From the NCBI GenBank assembly GCA_021927905.1, contig BLLK01000062.1, positions 744,001 to 808,000 on the forward strand: a DNA stretch of 64,000 nt. Reading direction: 5' to 3'. The position numbers were made by a program, and so were the translations under genes. Below, piece by piece: positions 40,297-49,364 of this stretch (the first letter of the stretch is position 1; each line of letters opens with the position of its first letter). The notes under the pieces were generated by a model that saw only the letters and a list, made by a program, of their open reading frames with translations, ran no database searches and was not told the origin of the DNA. The DNA comes from Chaetoceros tenuissimus. Taxonomy: Eukaryota; Bacillariophyta; Thalassiosirophyceae; Chaetocerotales; Chaetocerotaceae.

Positions 40297-41808
40297 ATGG
40301 CTTCGTTTCATGACATAAGTACTGGCACAGGAGTGCTAATAGGAAGTAACAATAACGAAGAAACCAACAACAACACCGAACAGGTAGACGAGTCGAATTT
40401 GAAAAGAAAATGTATCGACTACCATACATGTGCAATCATGGATGTATCCAATCGCCTCTTTAAGTCAAGACGTCCGAACGATGCATATTATTCTCAGCCC
40501 CATTCATCCTCCCTGCGCCTACAGCAGTTGCCTACATCGTATCTTCCAAATCATATCAATTCTCTTGCATTCCTGACACACATGGCTCATGTGACTAGAG
40601 CAAAGAACTCAAGCCCAGTTGTCTCGCTATCATGGACTCCTGGAGGTCGAAGACTTTTGACTGGGAACCAAGAGGGAGAGTTCACACTGTGGGATGGATT
40701 GACATTTTCATTTGAACTCATTTTGGCAGCACATGATACTTCATTTCGATCAATGGCTTGGAGTCACAATCAGAACTATTTGCTAACAAGTGATGCGGCT
40801 GGTAATATTAAATATTGGTCTCCGAGTATCGCACCCGTACAAAGTATTGATGCACATGGAGGAAATGCCATTCATGAATTGAGTTTTTCTCCAAGTGACA
40901 CCAAATTTGTAAGTTGCGGAGATGACTCAACTGTAAGAGTCTGGGATTGGGCAGAAAGAAGAGAAGAAAGAGTTTTGGAGGGACATGGTTGGGATGTGAA
41001 ATCTGTAGCTTGGCATCCAAGAAGTAGTGTCATCTGTTCTGGATCAAAAGACAATTTAGTGAAACTCTGGGATCCAAGAAGTGGCTCCAATTTAAGTACT
41101 CTGTATGGGCATAAAAACTCTGTTTCCAAAGTAGCATGGAATGATAATGGAAATTGGTTATTGACAGGGTCTAGGGATCAGCTCGTGAAAGTATATGATA
41201 TTCGGGCAATGAAGGAATTGTGTTCTCTAAAAGGTCATCATAAAGAAGTTACTTCTATTGCTTGGCATCCCCTCTACGAATCTGTATTTGCAAGTGGAGG
41301 AATGGACGGAACATTGATATTCTGGAATATTGGACCAAAGGGAAATGAAGAACCAGGGGCTAGAATCCCTTTTGCTCATGATATGGCAATTTGGGATATG
41401 AAATGGCATCCAGCTGGTCATTTACTAGCAACAGGAAGCAATGATAGACAAACGAAATTCTGGGCAAGAAACAGACTTGGGAGTCATGATGGGCTCGAAG
41501 AAGAGGAAGAAGACGATGAACTCATCAAAGATGAAATTGAGCTTGGAAACCACGTTGGTATTGTTATTGGAAGACGTGGAGCAACAATTATTGCGATGCA
41601 AAGGTCAACTGGAACAAAAATGTTTGTTGACCAAGTTCGAAGGGTACTGCAAATCGAGGGTACTGCCAAACAGATAGAAGTTGTCAAAAAGCGCGTTAAT
41701 GCTCTTCTAGACAGAGTAAATGAAGGTGCAGGAATGACTGCAACTTCAACGATGATGAATACAAGTGCAAGTAGTGCTGGTGGTGGGTACTATGGTCCTG
41801 CGCGATAA
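40297..41808 (+). CDS. WDR33/Pfs2 polyadenylation factor with C-terminal KH domain
   Basis: 503 residues, one exon. Seven WD40 repeats run from about residue 105 to 400; [54 protein letters not shown] and [20 protein letters not shown] match the CPSF subunit WDR33/Pfs2/FY closely. This subunit reads the AAUAAA signal with CPSF30. After an acidic linker comes [20 protein letters not shown], a KH fold with the GRRG loop, and [20 protein letters not shown] as its last strand and helix. Usual WDR33/FY proteins instead have proline- or glycine-rich tails. A KH domain would add a second RNA contact. The stop is 56 bp from that of the PPAT gene. Confidence 0.93.
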   Translation: MASFHDISTGTGVLIGSNNNEETNNNTEQVDESNLKRKCIDYHTCAIMDVSNRLFKSRRPNDAYYSQPHSSSLRLQQLPTSYLPNHINSLAFLTHMAHVTRAKNSSPVVSLSWTPGGRRLLTGNQEGEFTLWDGLTFSFELILAAHDTSFRSMAWSHNQNYLLTSDAAGNIKYWSPSIAPVQSIDAHGGNAIHELSFSPSDTKFVSCGDDSTVRVWDWAERREERVLEGHGWDVKSVAWHPRSSVICSGSKDNLVKLWDPRSGSNLSTLYGHKNSVSKVAWNDNGNWLLTGSRDQLVKVYDIRAMKELCSLKGHHKEVTSIAWHPLYESVFASGGMDGTLIFWNIGPKGNEEPGARIPFAHDMAIWDMKWHPAGHLLATGSNDRQTKFWARNRLGSHDGLEEEEEDDELIKDEIELGNHVGIVIGRRGATIIAMQRSTGTKMFVDQVRRVLQIEGTAKQIEVVKKRVNALLDRVNEGAGMTATSTMMNTSASSAGGGYYGPAR

Positions 41809-41864
41809 GAATTAAAGTAATATTTATGCGGGTTCTATCTATTCCTTGTTTTTATAAGTTTACT

Positions 41865-43235
41865 TTATATGCCGTCGCCATCCAAATCTTCACATAAATT
41901 TACTACGTCTTTCTGATACTTGATCCTTCGCAATGTAGTACTGCTCATATTATGGGCTTCGGTACGTCGTGTACACAACAACTTCAAAGGCTTCATTCCT
42001 AACTTGTTCACACGGTGATCATTGAGCATTCTTCCAGTCTCAAGCGTTTCGTGTGACAGAACAAGTGCATCGTAGTCATTCTTCTCCTTGTATGTGTCGT
42101 CATCACAACCCGGTGGACCAAACTTGTCTACTATAGGAACTATTTTCACTCTATTCTTCATACCAGGAGCTAATGTGTCGACAAAGTCTCGTACCCCTTG
42201 AATCCTTTCATCCAATTTTGGAATAAGATATGAAAATTCCTTCTGCTTTAACATTTCATCTGTTGTGATTCCAATTGTAAGTCGACCTGTATTTGGCAAG
42301 ACTGAAGACACAGCCAAAGTAAGTAGCTTTCTATGGCCGTAATGCATTCCATCAAAAGTACCTCCAACAGCAACACTATTAAATAAGGATGATGAAGGTA
42401 CCCGGTATGCACCAACTAGACCATTGTTATTTGATTCTGACATTGAATCATCTCCATTATTTTCATCGCCAACAGCATCCTCCAAAAAGACAACACTATC
42501 ATCAGTCCAAATAGCTTCCGGCCAATTTTCAACTGGCAAACTAGTAACACAATCTAGGCCTCTACTCTGACGATCTGCATTTACTGCGTCGACAAACTGA
42601 TCAAGACCACCTACACCACTTCCTTTGACACCATCATGATCTTTTCCACTTCCATGGGAAGTAGACTCCCATCCAATCACGGTATCATGCGAGCAAATAG
42701 ATGATAAATCTTTGCGATGAGTAATCCAACCTTCTGCTGCTGCATTTGGTAAATTTTGTGGATAAATAATCACATCCATCAACTTTAAATCTTCAGAATC
42801 CTGACTTTGTTGAACATTTAGCACTACATCCCAAGCTAGCGAATAAATCTCACCAACGTAGCCTCGGAGTTCATGAATACCTGGTGATATGCCATCTTTG
42901 CATCTTAGTACAATTGATAATTTGTCAGTTGTGTGAGACATGCATGTAGTCAATATAGCTTCGTTGGCAATTCTATCAGTAGACGTTGTCGGTAGGGTTA
43001 AAATGGCGAGTGTATGTGAATGTGACACAGGTACTGCGGTCTCAGCTGTGTCTACAGAATCAGAAGCTGTTGTTGCACAAAGTACTGAAGATAGCTCATT
43101 TCGTCTTGGGCCTTGTACAAATGAAGGTGTTTGCCTATCGAAAGATCTGATGTTGTTGCCGCGACCGTTGCCAATTGAAAATGCATTTGTATGCTGGGAA
43201 ATATACGCAAGCAAAAGTGATAATGTAGCCTTCAT
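41865..43235 (-). CDS. Phosphopantetheine adenylyltransferase (eukaryotic type), plastid-type presequence
   Basis: 456 residues, one exon. Signal peptide MKATLSLLLAYISQHTNAFS carries a TNAFSI plastid motif. The C-terminal part is a nucleotidyltransferase: SVAVGGTFDGMHYGHRKLL contains the Gly-Thr-Phe-Asp and HxGH ATP site, followed by GITTDEML, DYDALVLSHETLETGRMLN and the closing AHNMSSTTLRR (the ISSTxLR block). This fits the CoaD-like domain of eukaryotic CoA synthase, without the dephospho-CoA kinase half. The N-terminal 280 residues resemble only loosely the extra domain of human COASY. It would make dephospho-CoA from 4'-phosphopantetheine; the presequence points to the plastid or secretory route. 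Confidence 0.88.
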   Translation of the reverse strand: MKATLSLLLAYISQHTNAFSIGNGRGNNIRSFDRQTPSFVQGPRRNELSSVLCATTASDSVDTAETAVPVSHSHTLAILTLPTTSTDRIANEAILTTCMSHTTDKLSIVLRCKDGISPGIHELRGYVGEIYSLAWDVVLNVQQSQDSEDLKLMDVIIYPQNLPNAAAEGWITHRKDLSSICSHDTVIGWESTSHGSGKDHDGVKGSGVGGLDQFVDAVNADRQSRGLDCVTSLPVENWPEAIWTDDSVVFLEDAVGDENNGDDSMSESNNNGLVGAYRVPSSSLFNSVAVGGTFDGMHYGHRKLLTLAVSSVLPNTGRLTIGITTDEMLKQKEFSYLIPKLDERIQGVRDFVDTLAPGMKNRVKIVPIVDKFGPPGCDDDTYKEKNDYDALVLSHETLETGRMLNDHRVNKLGMKPLKLLCTRRTEAHNMSSTTLRRIKYQKDVVNLCEDLDGDGI

Positions 43236-43553
43236 GATTCTTCTGGACTCTCAAATTCTATATCGGTGATTCCGCTAGTGCCCCAAGCTGTTCTTGATCG
43301 AAGGAACCTGATGAATTCAAAATGTGAGCCTTACTTTTTGGTTGAAATAGATGAAGATTTTCACTCATTTCCCTCGTCGTTGTTTGTGTGAAGATAAGGT
43401 TGACACCAGGCAATTTTCCATTTTGAAAAAAATGAGGGAGAAGGGAAGAAGAAAAGTAGAAAAGATGATAACCTCTTTTCAACCTTCACTTTTTGTATTA
43501 GTAATGAAAGAGAGAAATATAAGACCATCTTTAGCATATTTTTTCTATTATAT
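43236..43553. other. Intergenic, tandem minus-strand genes
   Basis: 318 bp upstream of the PPAT gene and downstream of the formyltransferase gene. A 74-codon minus frame at 43258-43482 has no recognisable content. Purine-rich runs near 43430-43460. Confidence 0.5.
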
Positions 43554-44738
43554 CTAATTCTCTGTTTCTTCATTCTTTGGCATATCAACCCAGTAGACCT
43601 TTTCTCCTCTGAGACCATTGACAAAGCTTTTTGCATCCATAGCTTTTCTAGTTACAGGTTGAACCATTAGTAGCTCAAGCACAGATCCGTCTCCACACAC
43701 AAGTCTCAATCCATCTTTTTTGTTTGGACCGAGCATAACTTCGTTAGTAGGTTCTGCTCCACTTTCTTCCAATACTCTTGTCTTTATTATCTTCATCTTT
43801 ACTGGTTCAGTTTCCTCGTCCTCTCCAATTCTTACATAAATGAAAGTTCCAGGCCACATACTGAAACCACGAACTTTGTTGTGGCATTTTCTTGCAGTAT
43901 CACTTACAGGGAATAGTTCTCCTTCGCTAGAATCGATCATGTCAGCATTAACAACTAATTCCTCATCTTGGACCATAGCATTCTCCATTGTAATTTTTCC
44001 TTCGATAACTTCTGGCAAAGCTTCGAGAAGGAGATCATTTCCAATATCAAATAAATGTGGAAGCATCTTTGTAGCATCATCATTTTCATCGATTTCTTCT
44101 TCCACTTGTTTCACAATGGGTCCAGCGTCCATTTTACTAACAGTAAACAAAACAGAAACTCCTACTGGATTATCTCCCGCCTCAAGTGATCTCTGGACAG
44201 GAGAAGCTCCACGCCATCTAGGCAGCAATGATGGATGAATATTCAAAGTTCCAAGCTTTGGTATTTTGAGAAATCTTTTTGGTAGATACTGTCCATAAGC
44301 TGCAGTTATACACAAATCAGGTTTATACTCATTCTCAAGAGCAGTAAGGAAGTCATCGTCTTTCGCTTTTTCTGGAGTTAAAACTGGGATTTCAAGCTCT
44401 TCTGCCGCAAGACCTACTGGAGATGGTACCTCCTTTCCTCTTCTTTTACGTCTCTTTGGTGGTTGCGTTACAACTCCTACTACTTCATATGGACTATCAT
44501 CTTTCTTCGATTCAGCGACAATACGCTCAAGTGAAGTAGCTGCTACTTCTGGAGTTCCTAAAAACAAAATTCTCGCCTTTTCCGCTGCAAATAGTGCACT
44601 AGTTCTAGTCGAAAATGAGGAAATTCCATGAAGAAATACTGGTGATGAGGATTGATATGTAGTAGCTGGTTGAATGAATGCCCTCGCAAAAGATCTGTAC
44701 GACAGGGCCAGCATCATGATGTTTTCATATATTCTCAT
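43554..44738 (-). CDS. Organellar methionyl-tRNA formyltransferase
   Basis: 394 residues, one exon. N-terminus contains FARAFIQP, which fits plastid targeting, though a mitochondrial role is possible too. The formyltransferase core is clear: ARILFLGTPEVAATSLERI, VVTQPPKRRKRRGKEV (the basic loop that contacts tRNA), DLCITAAYGQYLPKRFLKIP, LNIHPSLLPRWRGASPVQRS (catalytic Asn/His region) and KMDAGPIV. The C-terminal OB-like domain has GFSMWPGTFIYV. It formylates initiator Met-tRNA with 10-formyl-tetrahydrofolate for organelle translation. No intron. Confidence 0.95.
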   Translation of the reverse strand: MRIYENIMMLALSYRSFARAFIQPATTYQSSSPVFLHGISSFSTRTSALFAAEKARILFLGTPEVAATSLERIVAESKKDDSPYEVVGVVTQPPKRRKRRGKEVPSPVGLAAEELEIPVLTPEKAKDDDFLTALENEYKPDLCITAAYGQYLPKRFLKIPKLGTLNIHPSLLPRWRGASPVQRSLEAGDNPVGVSVLFTVSKMDAGPIVKQVEEEIDENDDATKMLPHLFDIGNDLLLEALPEVIEGKITMENAMVQDEELVVNADMIDSSEGELFPVSDTARKCHNKVRGFSMWPGTFIYVRIGEDEETEPVKMKIIKTRVLEESGAEPTNEVMLGPNKKDGLRLVCGDGSVLELLMVQPVTRKAMDAKSFVNGLRGEKVYWVDMPKNEETEN

Positions 44739-45103
44739 TTGCTTTCAATAGAGTTACCAATTATTCAATACAAGGAGCTGTGGGTGCTTCTCTTTTTTCA
44801 GGTATGAATGATAGAGATGTTCTACCTATCAAACAGAAATTTAATGTTATCTAAATATGAAAAGTGTTGGATGTGTGGAAGTGGATGATGGTGATGAAGA
44901 GTGAGGAGTGATCTTCGTGCGTTTAGCTTCCCCCTTTTTGAAGTCGTTTTGGGGGGAGGCACACGGCACACAGCTCAAGATCAACAAGGGCCTTCCTACG
45001 AGCCTACGAGGAATTTCATGTTTCACCTTCACGTCGTCGTTACCTTACGTAGCTATTAGTCGCTACAAAATCTTATTAATCATAAAGATACGTGAGTTGA
45101 AAA
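44739..45103. other. Divergent promoter region, FMT and selenoprotein genes
   Basis: 365 bp. It includes a G-rich run (GGGGGGAGG near 44950) and the 5' UTR of the selenoprotein gene. No supported coding frame; small frames on both strands lack features. Confidence 0.5.
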
Positions 45104-45580
45104 ATGAAAGGTCTACTAAGTTTTTTCGTGACATTCCTAGTCCTTCTTATTCCAGTCAGTGCGGAGCTAACCGCCAAGATTGAGAGTTGTAGTGGGTGAG
45201 CCTTGAATCGGCTTCCGATGCTCAAAGAATTTCTGAAAGGAGATGAAGGAGCAGTTACTTACCGTAATGTGGAAGTCGAATTTATTCATGGGCGCAAGGC
45301 GACAATGACAATATACAATGACGGGGAAGAAGTAGATAAGATTGTTCTTAGTGAGTATGAATCAGAGGGACAAGAAGCTATGCATAAATTATTTCAAGAG
45401 AAGGGCTTCGAACAGTTGACTGGAGAGGAATTGAGCCTTAAAATAGAAATGAGAGATGAAAAACAGAGAGAAGCAGATGAAAAGAAAGAGGCTTTAAGAA
45501 GACAACACAGGGAGGAGATGGCGAGAAAGCAGGAAGAAGAAAGGCGAAAACAAGAAGCTGAATCTAAGGAGGAGCTCTAG
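45104..45580 (+). CDS. Selenoprotein M/Sep15-like ER protein, Sec at UGA codon 32
   Basis: Frame 45104-45580 encodes 158 residues if the single in-frame TGA at 45197-45199 is read as selenocysteine. The signal peptide MKGLLSFFVTFLVLLIPVSA is followed by the redox site CSGU (U32) and ALNRLPMLKEFLKG, then VTYRNVEVEFIHGRKATM, and a final helix GFEQLTG: the order and spacing of the SELENOM/SELENOF thioredoxin-like fold (CGGU/CGU followed by xLNRLxxVKxF). The C-terminal 40 residues form a charged coiled coil not present in animal SELENOM and end in KEEL, an ER-retention type signal. A SECIS-like stem loop lies 40 bp after the TAG. A plain stop-based gene finder would miss the first 32 codons or call no gene at all. 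Confidence 0.85.
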
Positions 45581-45619
45581 GGATGGATATGAAGATTACC
45601 AAGATTTGGGAAAATTTGA

Positions 45620-45683
45620 TTGTTGAATGACGTTGAAGTACCACTCGCATGAATATGCGAGGACCCTTTGACTGATATAACAA
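45620..45683 (+). promoter_or_regulatory. SECIS element candidate in the selenoprotein 3' UTR
   Basis: Helix I TTGTTG (45620-45625) pairs with TAACAA (45678-45683), with one wobble pair. The quartet strands are ATGA (45627-45630) and TGAT (45673-45676). Helix II GTTGAAG (45632-45638) pairs with CTTTGAC (45666-45672) through seven pairs, two of them wobble. An unpaired ACCA follows, with CC about 11 nt after the quartet, the position of the conserved AA (CC in SELENOM-type elements). An apical mini-stem CTCGCAT/ATGCGAG with a GAAT loop makes it a form II element. Confidence 0.8.
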
Positions 45684-45803
45684 ATATTGAGCAAACTTGG
45701 TGATTTGATAGCAATAGTTGAAAGTTATAGTATCTAATATGGAGTTTGATTTAGCATAGTATAGAAATAATAACTGTTCATGAAGTAATCAGCAAAGAAA
45801 TAA

Positions 45804-46739
45804 TTATGACCTTTTGGTGTACACAACATCATAAAATCTGACATCAATAGGTCTTCCTCTAGAAGCTTCCCACATTTTATATGCCATAGGATCTTGTTGA
45901 CTAGGAAGGAGAAATGTCGCGCTTCTTTGTCTACAACGTATTTCGTTCACATTTTCATTTTCATCCTTTACTGCTGTATACAGAGATGCAGTTTCGATTT
46001 CCTTCAATAAAGAAGACCTTGCCCCTCCTCCAGGCATTCCATTCGAAGATTGCTTAGCTGGGCCAATTACTTGCCTCACAACTTCACTACAATGAAATTC
46101 ACACTTGTTAATCAATTCACTTCTTCTCGCTAAAGTTAACAAATCAGCTTTCAAAATCTGATTTGCTCCATTTGGTGCAAGTAATACTGAAACTTTGTTT
46201 GGTGTCGATAGAGGTACATCTAACACAGCGTTTTCACCCATGGCTGCTCGAGCGATCTCTTTAACATTGTACTCACGATCAGCTATGATCCCTTGCGGAT
46301 TCGATATAAAACGAGCTTTGTACGACAACGACGTATTGACTTCTGCTTGTGCTCGTGCATAAGTGCTATTCCCTCCAAAAAGTAAGACTCCGCATGGTGC
46401 CTGAACTTCAGTTGTAGTTGAAAATACATCCCACTTTCCATTGAAGTACGATGGATAAAATATATCACTACCCTCGAGCTGATACGGTGGAGGTGATAGT
46501 ACATTCTCCAGAACCCGTGCTTCTAAAAGACCATTCTGTAGATTTATAGATTCTGCATCAACTGCATTGGCAAGTGAAGGAAACAGAAGTGATGATCCTA
46601 TCGTTTGCACAATTTCTCTTCTGGTAGTCTCAGCATAAATTTCACCATTTCTTTTGAAATGATTTCTGTTCACGCAGATAAAGGAAAGCGCATTCCCAAC
46701 GAAAGAGAATAAGATGAGTGATGAAAGTTGTAGAAACAT
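45804..46739 (-). CDS. Thylakoid-lumen-type protein, DUF6816-like
   Basis: 311 residues, one exon. The N-terminus is a signal peptide ending GNALSFICV, then a second hydrophobic segment headed by twin arginines (TTRREIVQTIGSSLLFPS, ending LANA), which looks like a Tat signal into the thylakoid lumen. The mature part has FYPSYFNGKWDVFSTTTEV, APCGVLLFGG and DREYNVKEIARA, and near the end VRFYDVVYTKRS, resembling a cyanobacterial and plastid family of unknown function (DUF6816 as I recall it; not checked). The bipartite targeting is seen in the sequence; the family name is from memory. Confidence 0.75.
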   Translation of the reverse strand: MFLQLSSLILFSFVGNALSFICVNRNHFKRNGEIYAETTRREIVQTIGSSLLFPSLANAVDAESINLQNGLLEARVLENVLSPPPYQLEGSDIFYPSYFNGKWDVFSTTTEVQAPCGVLLFGGNSTYARAQAEVNTSLSYKARFISNPQGIIADREYNVKEIARAAMGENAVLDVPLSTPNKVSVLLAPNGANQILKADLLTLARRSELINKCEFHCSEVVRQVIGPAKQSSNGMPGGGARSSLLKEIETASLYTAVKDENENVNEIRCRQRSATFLLPSQQDPMAYKMWEASRGRPIDVRFYDVVYTKRS

Positions 46740-47004
46740 TGAATACTGCTAGCACAACGACAAAATGGATACCTCAATGTATAAGTATATCTCAATACTC
46801 GGTTCATTTTTTCACATTTGGCTTTCTCTTTTCCCTCCCAGTTGTGACTCATTCAATGAAAACGGCCATATTAACGGTAATATATATGCTCATTTTTTGT
46901 ATTTTTCAATTTGGTCTTATACGAATACGAAGAAATGCCCGTCAAAATGCAAGTAATAAAACTCATATTAAAGTGAAAACCCTCATATTTAGGTATCAAT
47001 AGTA

Positions 47005-47781
47005 TCAAAGCTTCCCAGACGATAAAATTGTAGGAGGGCCATTTGTTTGGCGAGCCATTTGGTGAAGTACTTCTATTCCTGATTCCAGACCACCAATAAC
47101 TGCAGAATTCAATAAAAGGCGTTCTTTCCATTCCATAGGTGACTCTCCAACACGAACTATCGAAAATGAAGTAGATCCTCTATATGCACCTACCAATGGA
47201 ACCGTCAATATGACACCATTCTCAGTACTTTTAAGCAACTCTTCATCATACTTTAACCCATAATATGTACCACCATATATTTCATGTTTGCATTTATTAA
47301 GATTCTCAGGATCTTTTATTCTCTCATTTGGCCTACCTTCCGCATTTCTTCCCTTTCCATCTACAATATGCCCCCATCTATATTGAGGAAACGTCTCGAC
47401 AAACTGAGGCGAAAACTTGAATTGACATTTCAGATAGCTACATCTTGGATCAATGGCTCTCATTTCACCCGTGCAAAGCTTTACTAGATTTCTTGTATGA
47501 AGTGGTAGAATTTCCTCAGAATTGTACAAGTTGAAGACTAGACGTCCAATAGACTTCATTTCTTCTTTTGTGTCTAAGCCAATATCAAAATAAATTTTTG
47601 TACTTTCATTCGTAAATTTATCATCTGTCACAACGTTTAGCCTAGATTTTGGAAACCTTGAGGAATACTTGGTACGTAATAACGTTGTCTTGAAGGCTCC
47701 TGTTCTGCTTAGAAACAGTGCAAGATATAGAGCAAGATACAATCCTCCATTGATCTTTCTCCGAAAATATGTCATTCTCAT
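47005..47781 (-). CDS. Divergent cyclophilin-like protein, plastid-targeted
   Basis: 258 residues from ATG at 47781; the open frame starts 9 nt earlier at a TTG. The signal peptide ends LFLSRTGAFKTTLL, a plastid-type motif. The body follows a peptidyl-prolyl isomerase fold: SIGRLVFNLYNSEEILPLHT (family GRIxFxLYxDxxPxT), RNLVKLCTGE, and late VPLVGAYRGSTSFSIVRVG. The canonical catalytic FHR block is replaced by a region around CQFKFSPQFVETFPQYRWGH, and the Arg at that site is not evident, so it may bind rather than isomerise. Function is inference. Confidence 0.72.
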   Translation of the reverse strand: MRMTYFRRKINGGLYLALYLALFLSRTGAFKTTLLRTKYSSRFPKSRLNVVTDDKFTNESTKIYFDIGLDTKEEMKSIGRLVFNLYNSEEILPLHTRNLVKLCTGEMRAIDPRCSYLKCQFKFSPQFVETFPQYRWGHIVDGKGRNAEGRPNERIKDPENLNKCKHEIYGGTYYGLKYDEELLKSTENGVILTVPLVGAYRGSTSFSIVRVGESPMEWKERLLLNSAVIGGLESGIEVLHQMARQTNGPPTILSSGKL

Positions 47782-48227
47782 TGATCTCAATTATTTCTTC
47801 TTTCTCCTCTTAAACTTGATTTTTTCAATTAAGTGTAGCTTTTCCATCTAATGGAGATGTGTATGGAAAATATACAAAGGCGATTCTGATTCTTCGTTGT
47901 CAGAAGGATACAGTATTCATTTTGTTTTTTGCTTTCATCAGAAATAAGGAGAAGAAGGGGAGGTTGTTGAAGAAGAATCTTTTGTGTCAATGGCTAATTT
48001 AGTCAGCTCAGCATTGTAGTTTTCTCAACTTTTCTTTTCGAGTATTCTATGCTATCTACTTTTAATGTCATAAGATAATTTTGGAGAGGTTTATATTTGA
48101 AATAATAATTCTACGCAAAGAAGTGAAACGAGACATATGATTGAAGTATAGCTTCCAATAAGATAACGTCTATTCTATTTCTTAATGTAATCCTTGTGTA
48201 AGGTAGCTACCTATCTAAACTTTTCAT
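47782..48227. other. Intergenic, tandem minus-strand genes
   Basis: 446 bp with long A/T-rich runs, G/A-rich near 47945-47980. No frame, RNA gene or repeat that I can support. Confidence 0.5.
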
Positions 48228-48941
48228 TCACCAATCCCAATAGTTTGCAGTCTCTTTCGATGGAGACTTCCCCATGTTTACAGTATTTTGGTCTAATTTC
48301 TCCTTCAATAGATTTGCAACGATAGTACTAGTCATTACAGCTTGTCTAGCTCGTAAGTCTTTGAGAATATTTGGAATCAGCTCTCGTTTCGCTGGAGTAT
48401 GCGATGGGAAATAAAAGTAGTCCTCAGAATCAATGTTTTCGTCATCAATATCAATTTCAGTAGGAGCGTTTGATTCAGTGTCATTCTTCTCAGCAGCTCT
48501 CATGAGTTCATGTTGAGCAACATTTTGAAGAATAAGCTTTTTCAATTCAGATTGGATGATAGTCTCGTTTTCAGGCCAATCCCAATATTCTTGTTGGGAT
48601 GGATTGCTATCAAAGTTAGCATCTCCCGCGACCTTTTCGTTCGCGTTGTATCTAGAAGAGAGTGTGTCAACTTCTTCACTTGGCATGTCCCAGTATCCTT
48701 CGCAACCATCATAGGTCTGGCCTGATGAGATTTGTGCAGTCATAGCTGCCTTGAAGTCACTAGAAAGTGCCTCAGCAATTAAATTGGAGGAGATAGTATC
48801 ACATGAAACTGCAAGCATTGCTTCTTCCTCTGATAGAGCTGGAGGAATCAATGGAGCATACTTTCCAGAGGAAGAGTAGTGCTGACTTAGATTCATGTCC
48901 ATTGAGTGTCTGGATGCGCAAAGAGAGTTATTTGGAGCCAT
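48228..48941 (-). CDS. Acidic protein with repeated YWDW motifs, unknown
   Basis: 237 residues, one exon. Four aromatic motifs of similar shape are spread through it: EGYWDMPSEE, QEYWDWPENE, EDYFYFPSHT, and NYWDW at the very C-terminus. Between them are helical segments (SELKKLILQNVAQHELMRA, LIPNILKDLRARQAVMTST) and acidic, Asn/Ser-rich linkers. No targeting signal. Repeated aromatic-Asp motifs in disordered sequence usually act as docking sites for a common partner; what that partner is cannot be read here. I do not recognise the family. Confidence 0.75.
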   Translation of the reverse strand: MAPNNSLCASRHSMDMNLSQHYSSSGKYAPLIPPALSEEEAMLAVSCDTISSNLIAEALSSDFKAAMTAQISSGQTYDGCEGYWDMPSEEVDTLSSRYNANEKVAGDANFDSNPSQQEYWDWPENETIIQSELKKLILQNVAQHELMRAAEKNDTESNAPTEIDIDDENIDSEDYFYFPSHTPAKRELIPNILKDLRARQAVMTSTIVANLLKEKLDQNTVNMGKSPSKETANYWDW

Positions 48942-49364
48942 GATTGGGTAAGATTTCGATAGTTATATGAGAGAGTCTGTATTGAGTTTGTAATTCTTTG
49001 TGTTGAGATTTAATGAGCATAGTTGTTCAAACTTTGAGAATGGTCTTGTGGGTGAAAACAACTTGCAAATACAAAACTTGATTGACACCTTGATGCCGAT
49101 CAACTGACTGTGTGACACGGGACATTCAGTGAAAATGCATTCTGATTTGGAAGGCGGGGGGAGCAAAAGGGGGGATTAATCAAATAGAATCCTTTAGATC
49201 CGATACGGTTTAGGTCTCATTATTCTTCCTCCTCTCTCTCCACTCTCCATTCAAATATCTCTCCTTTTCACACTATCTTGGATCTATTGTACTTTGCATT
49301 AAGACGAAGGTGTATGCCCTCAAAAAGAATAAAAGAGAATATTTTGAACGGCAAAAAGTCCAAA
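48942..49364. other. Divergent promoter region
   Basis: 423 bp between the YWDW protein gene and the TcdA-like gene. CT-rich runs (TCCTCCTCTCTCTCC near 49226-49245) precede the plus-strand gene. An in-frame ATG at 49314 could extend the TcdA-like protein by 17 residues. Confidence 0.5.

Noticed and set aside
45197-45199. In-frame TGA as a plain stop or pseudogene mark
   Set aside because: The signal peptide before it and the family body after it are both intact, it falls exactly at the Sec position of the CxxU site, and a SECIS-like stem loop follows the final stop.
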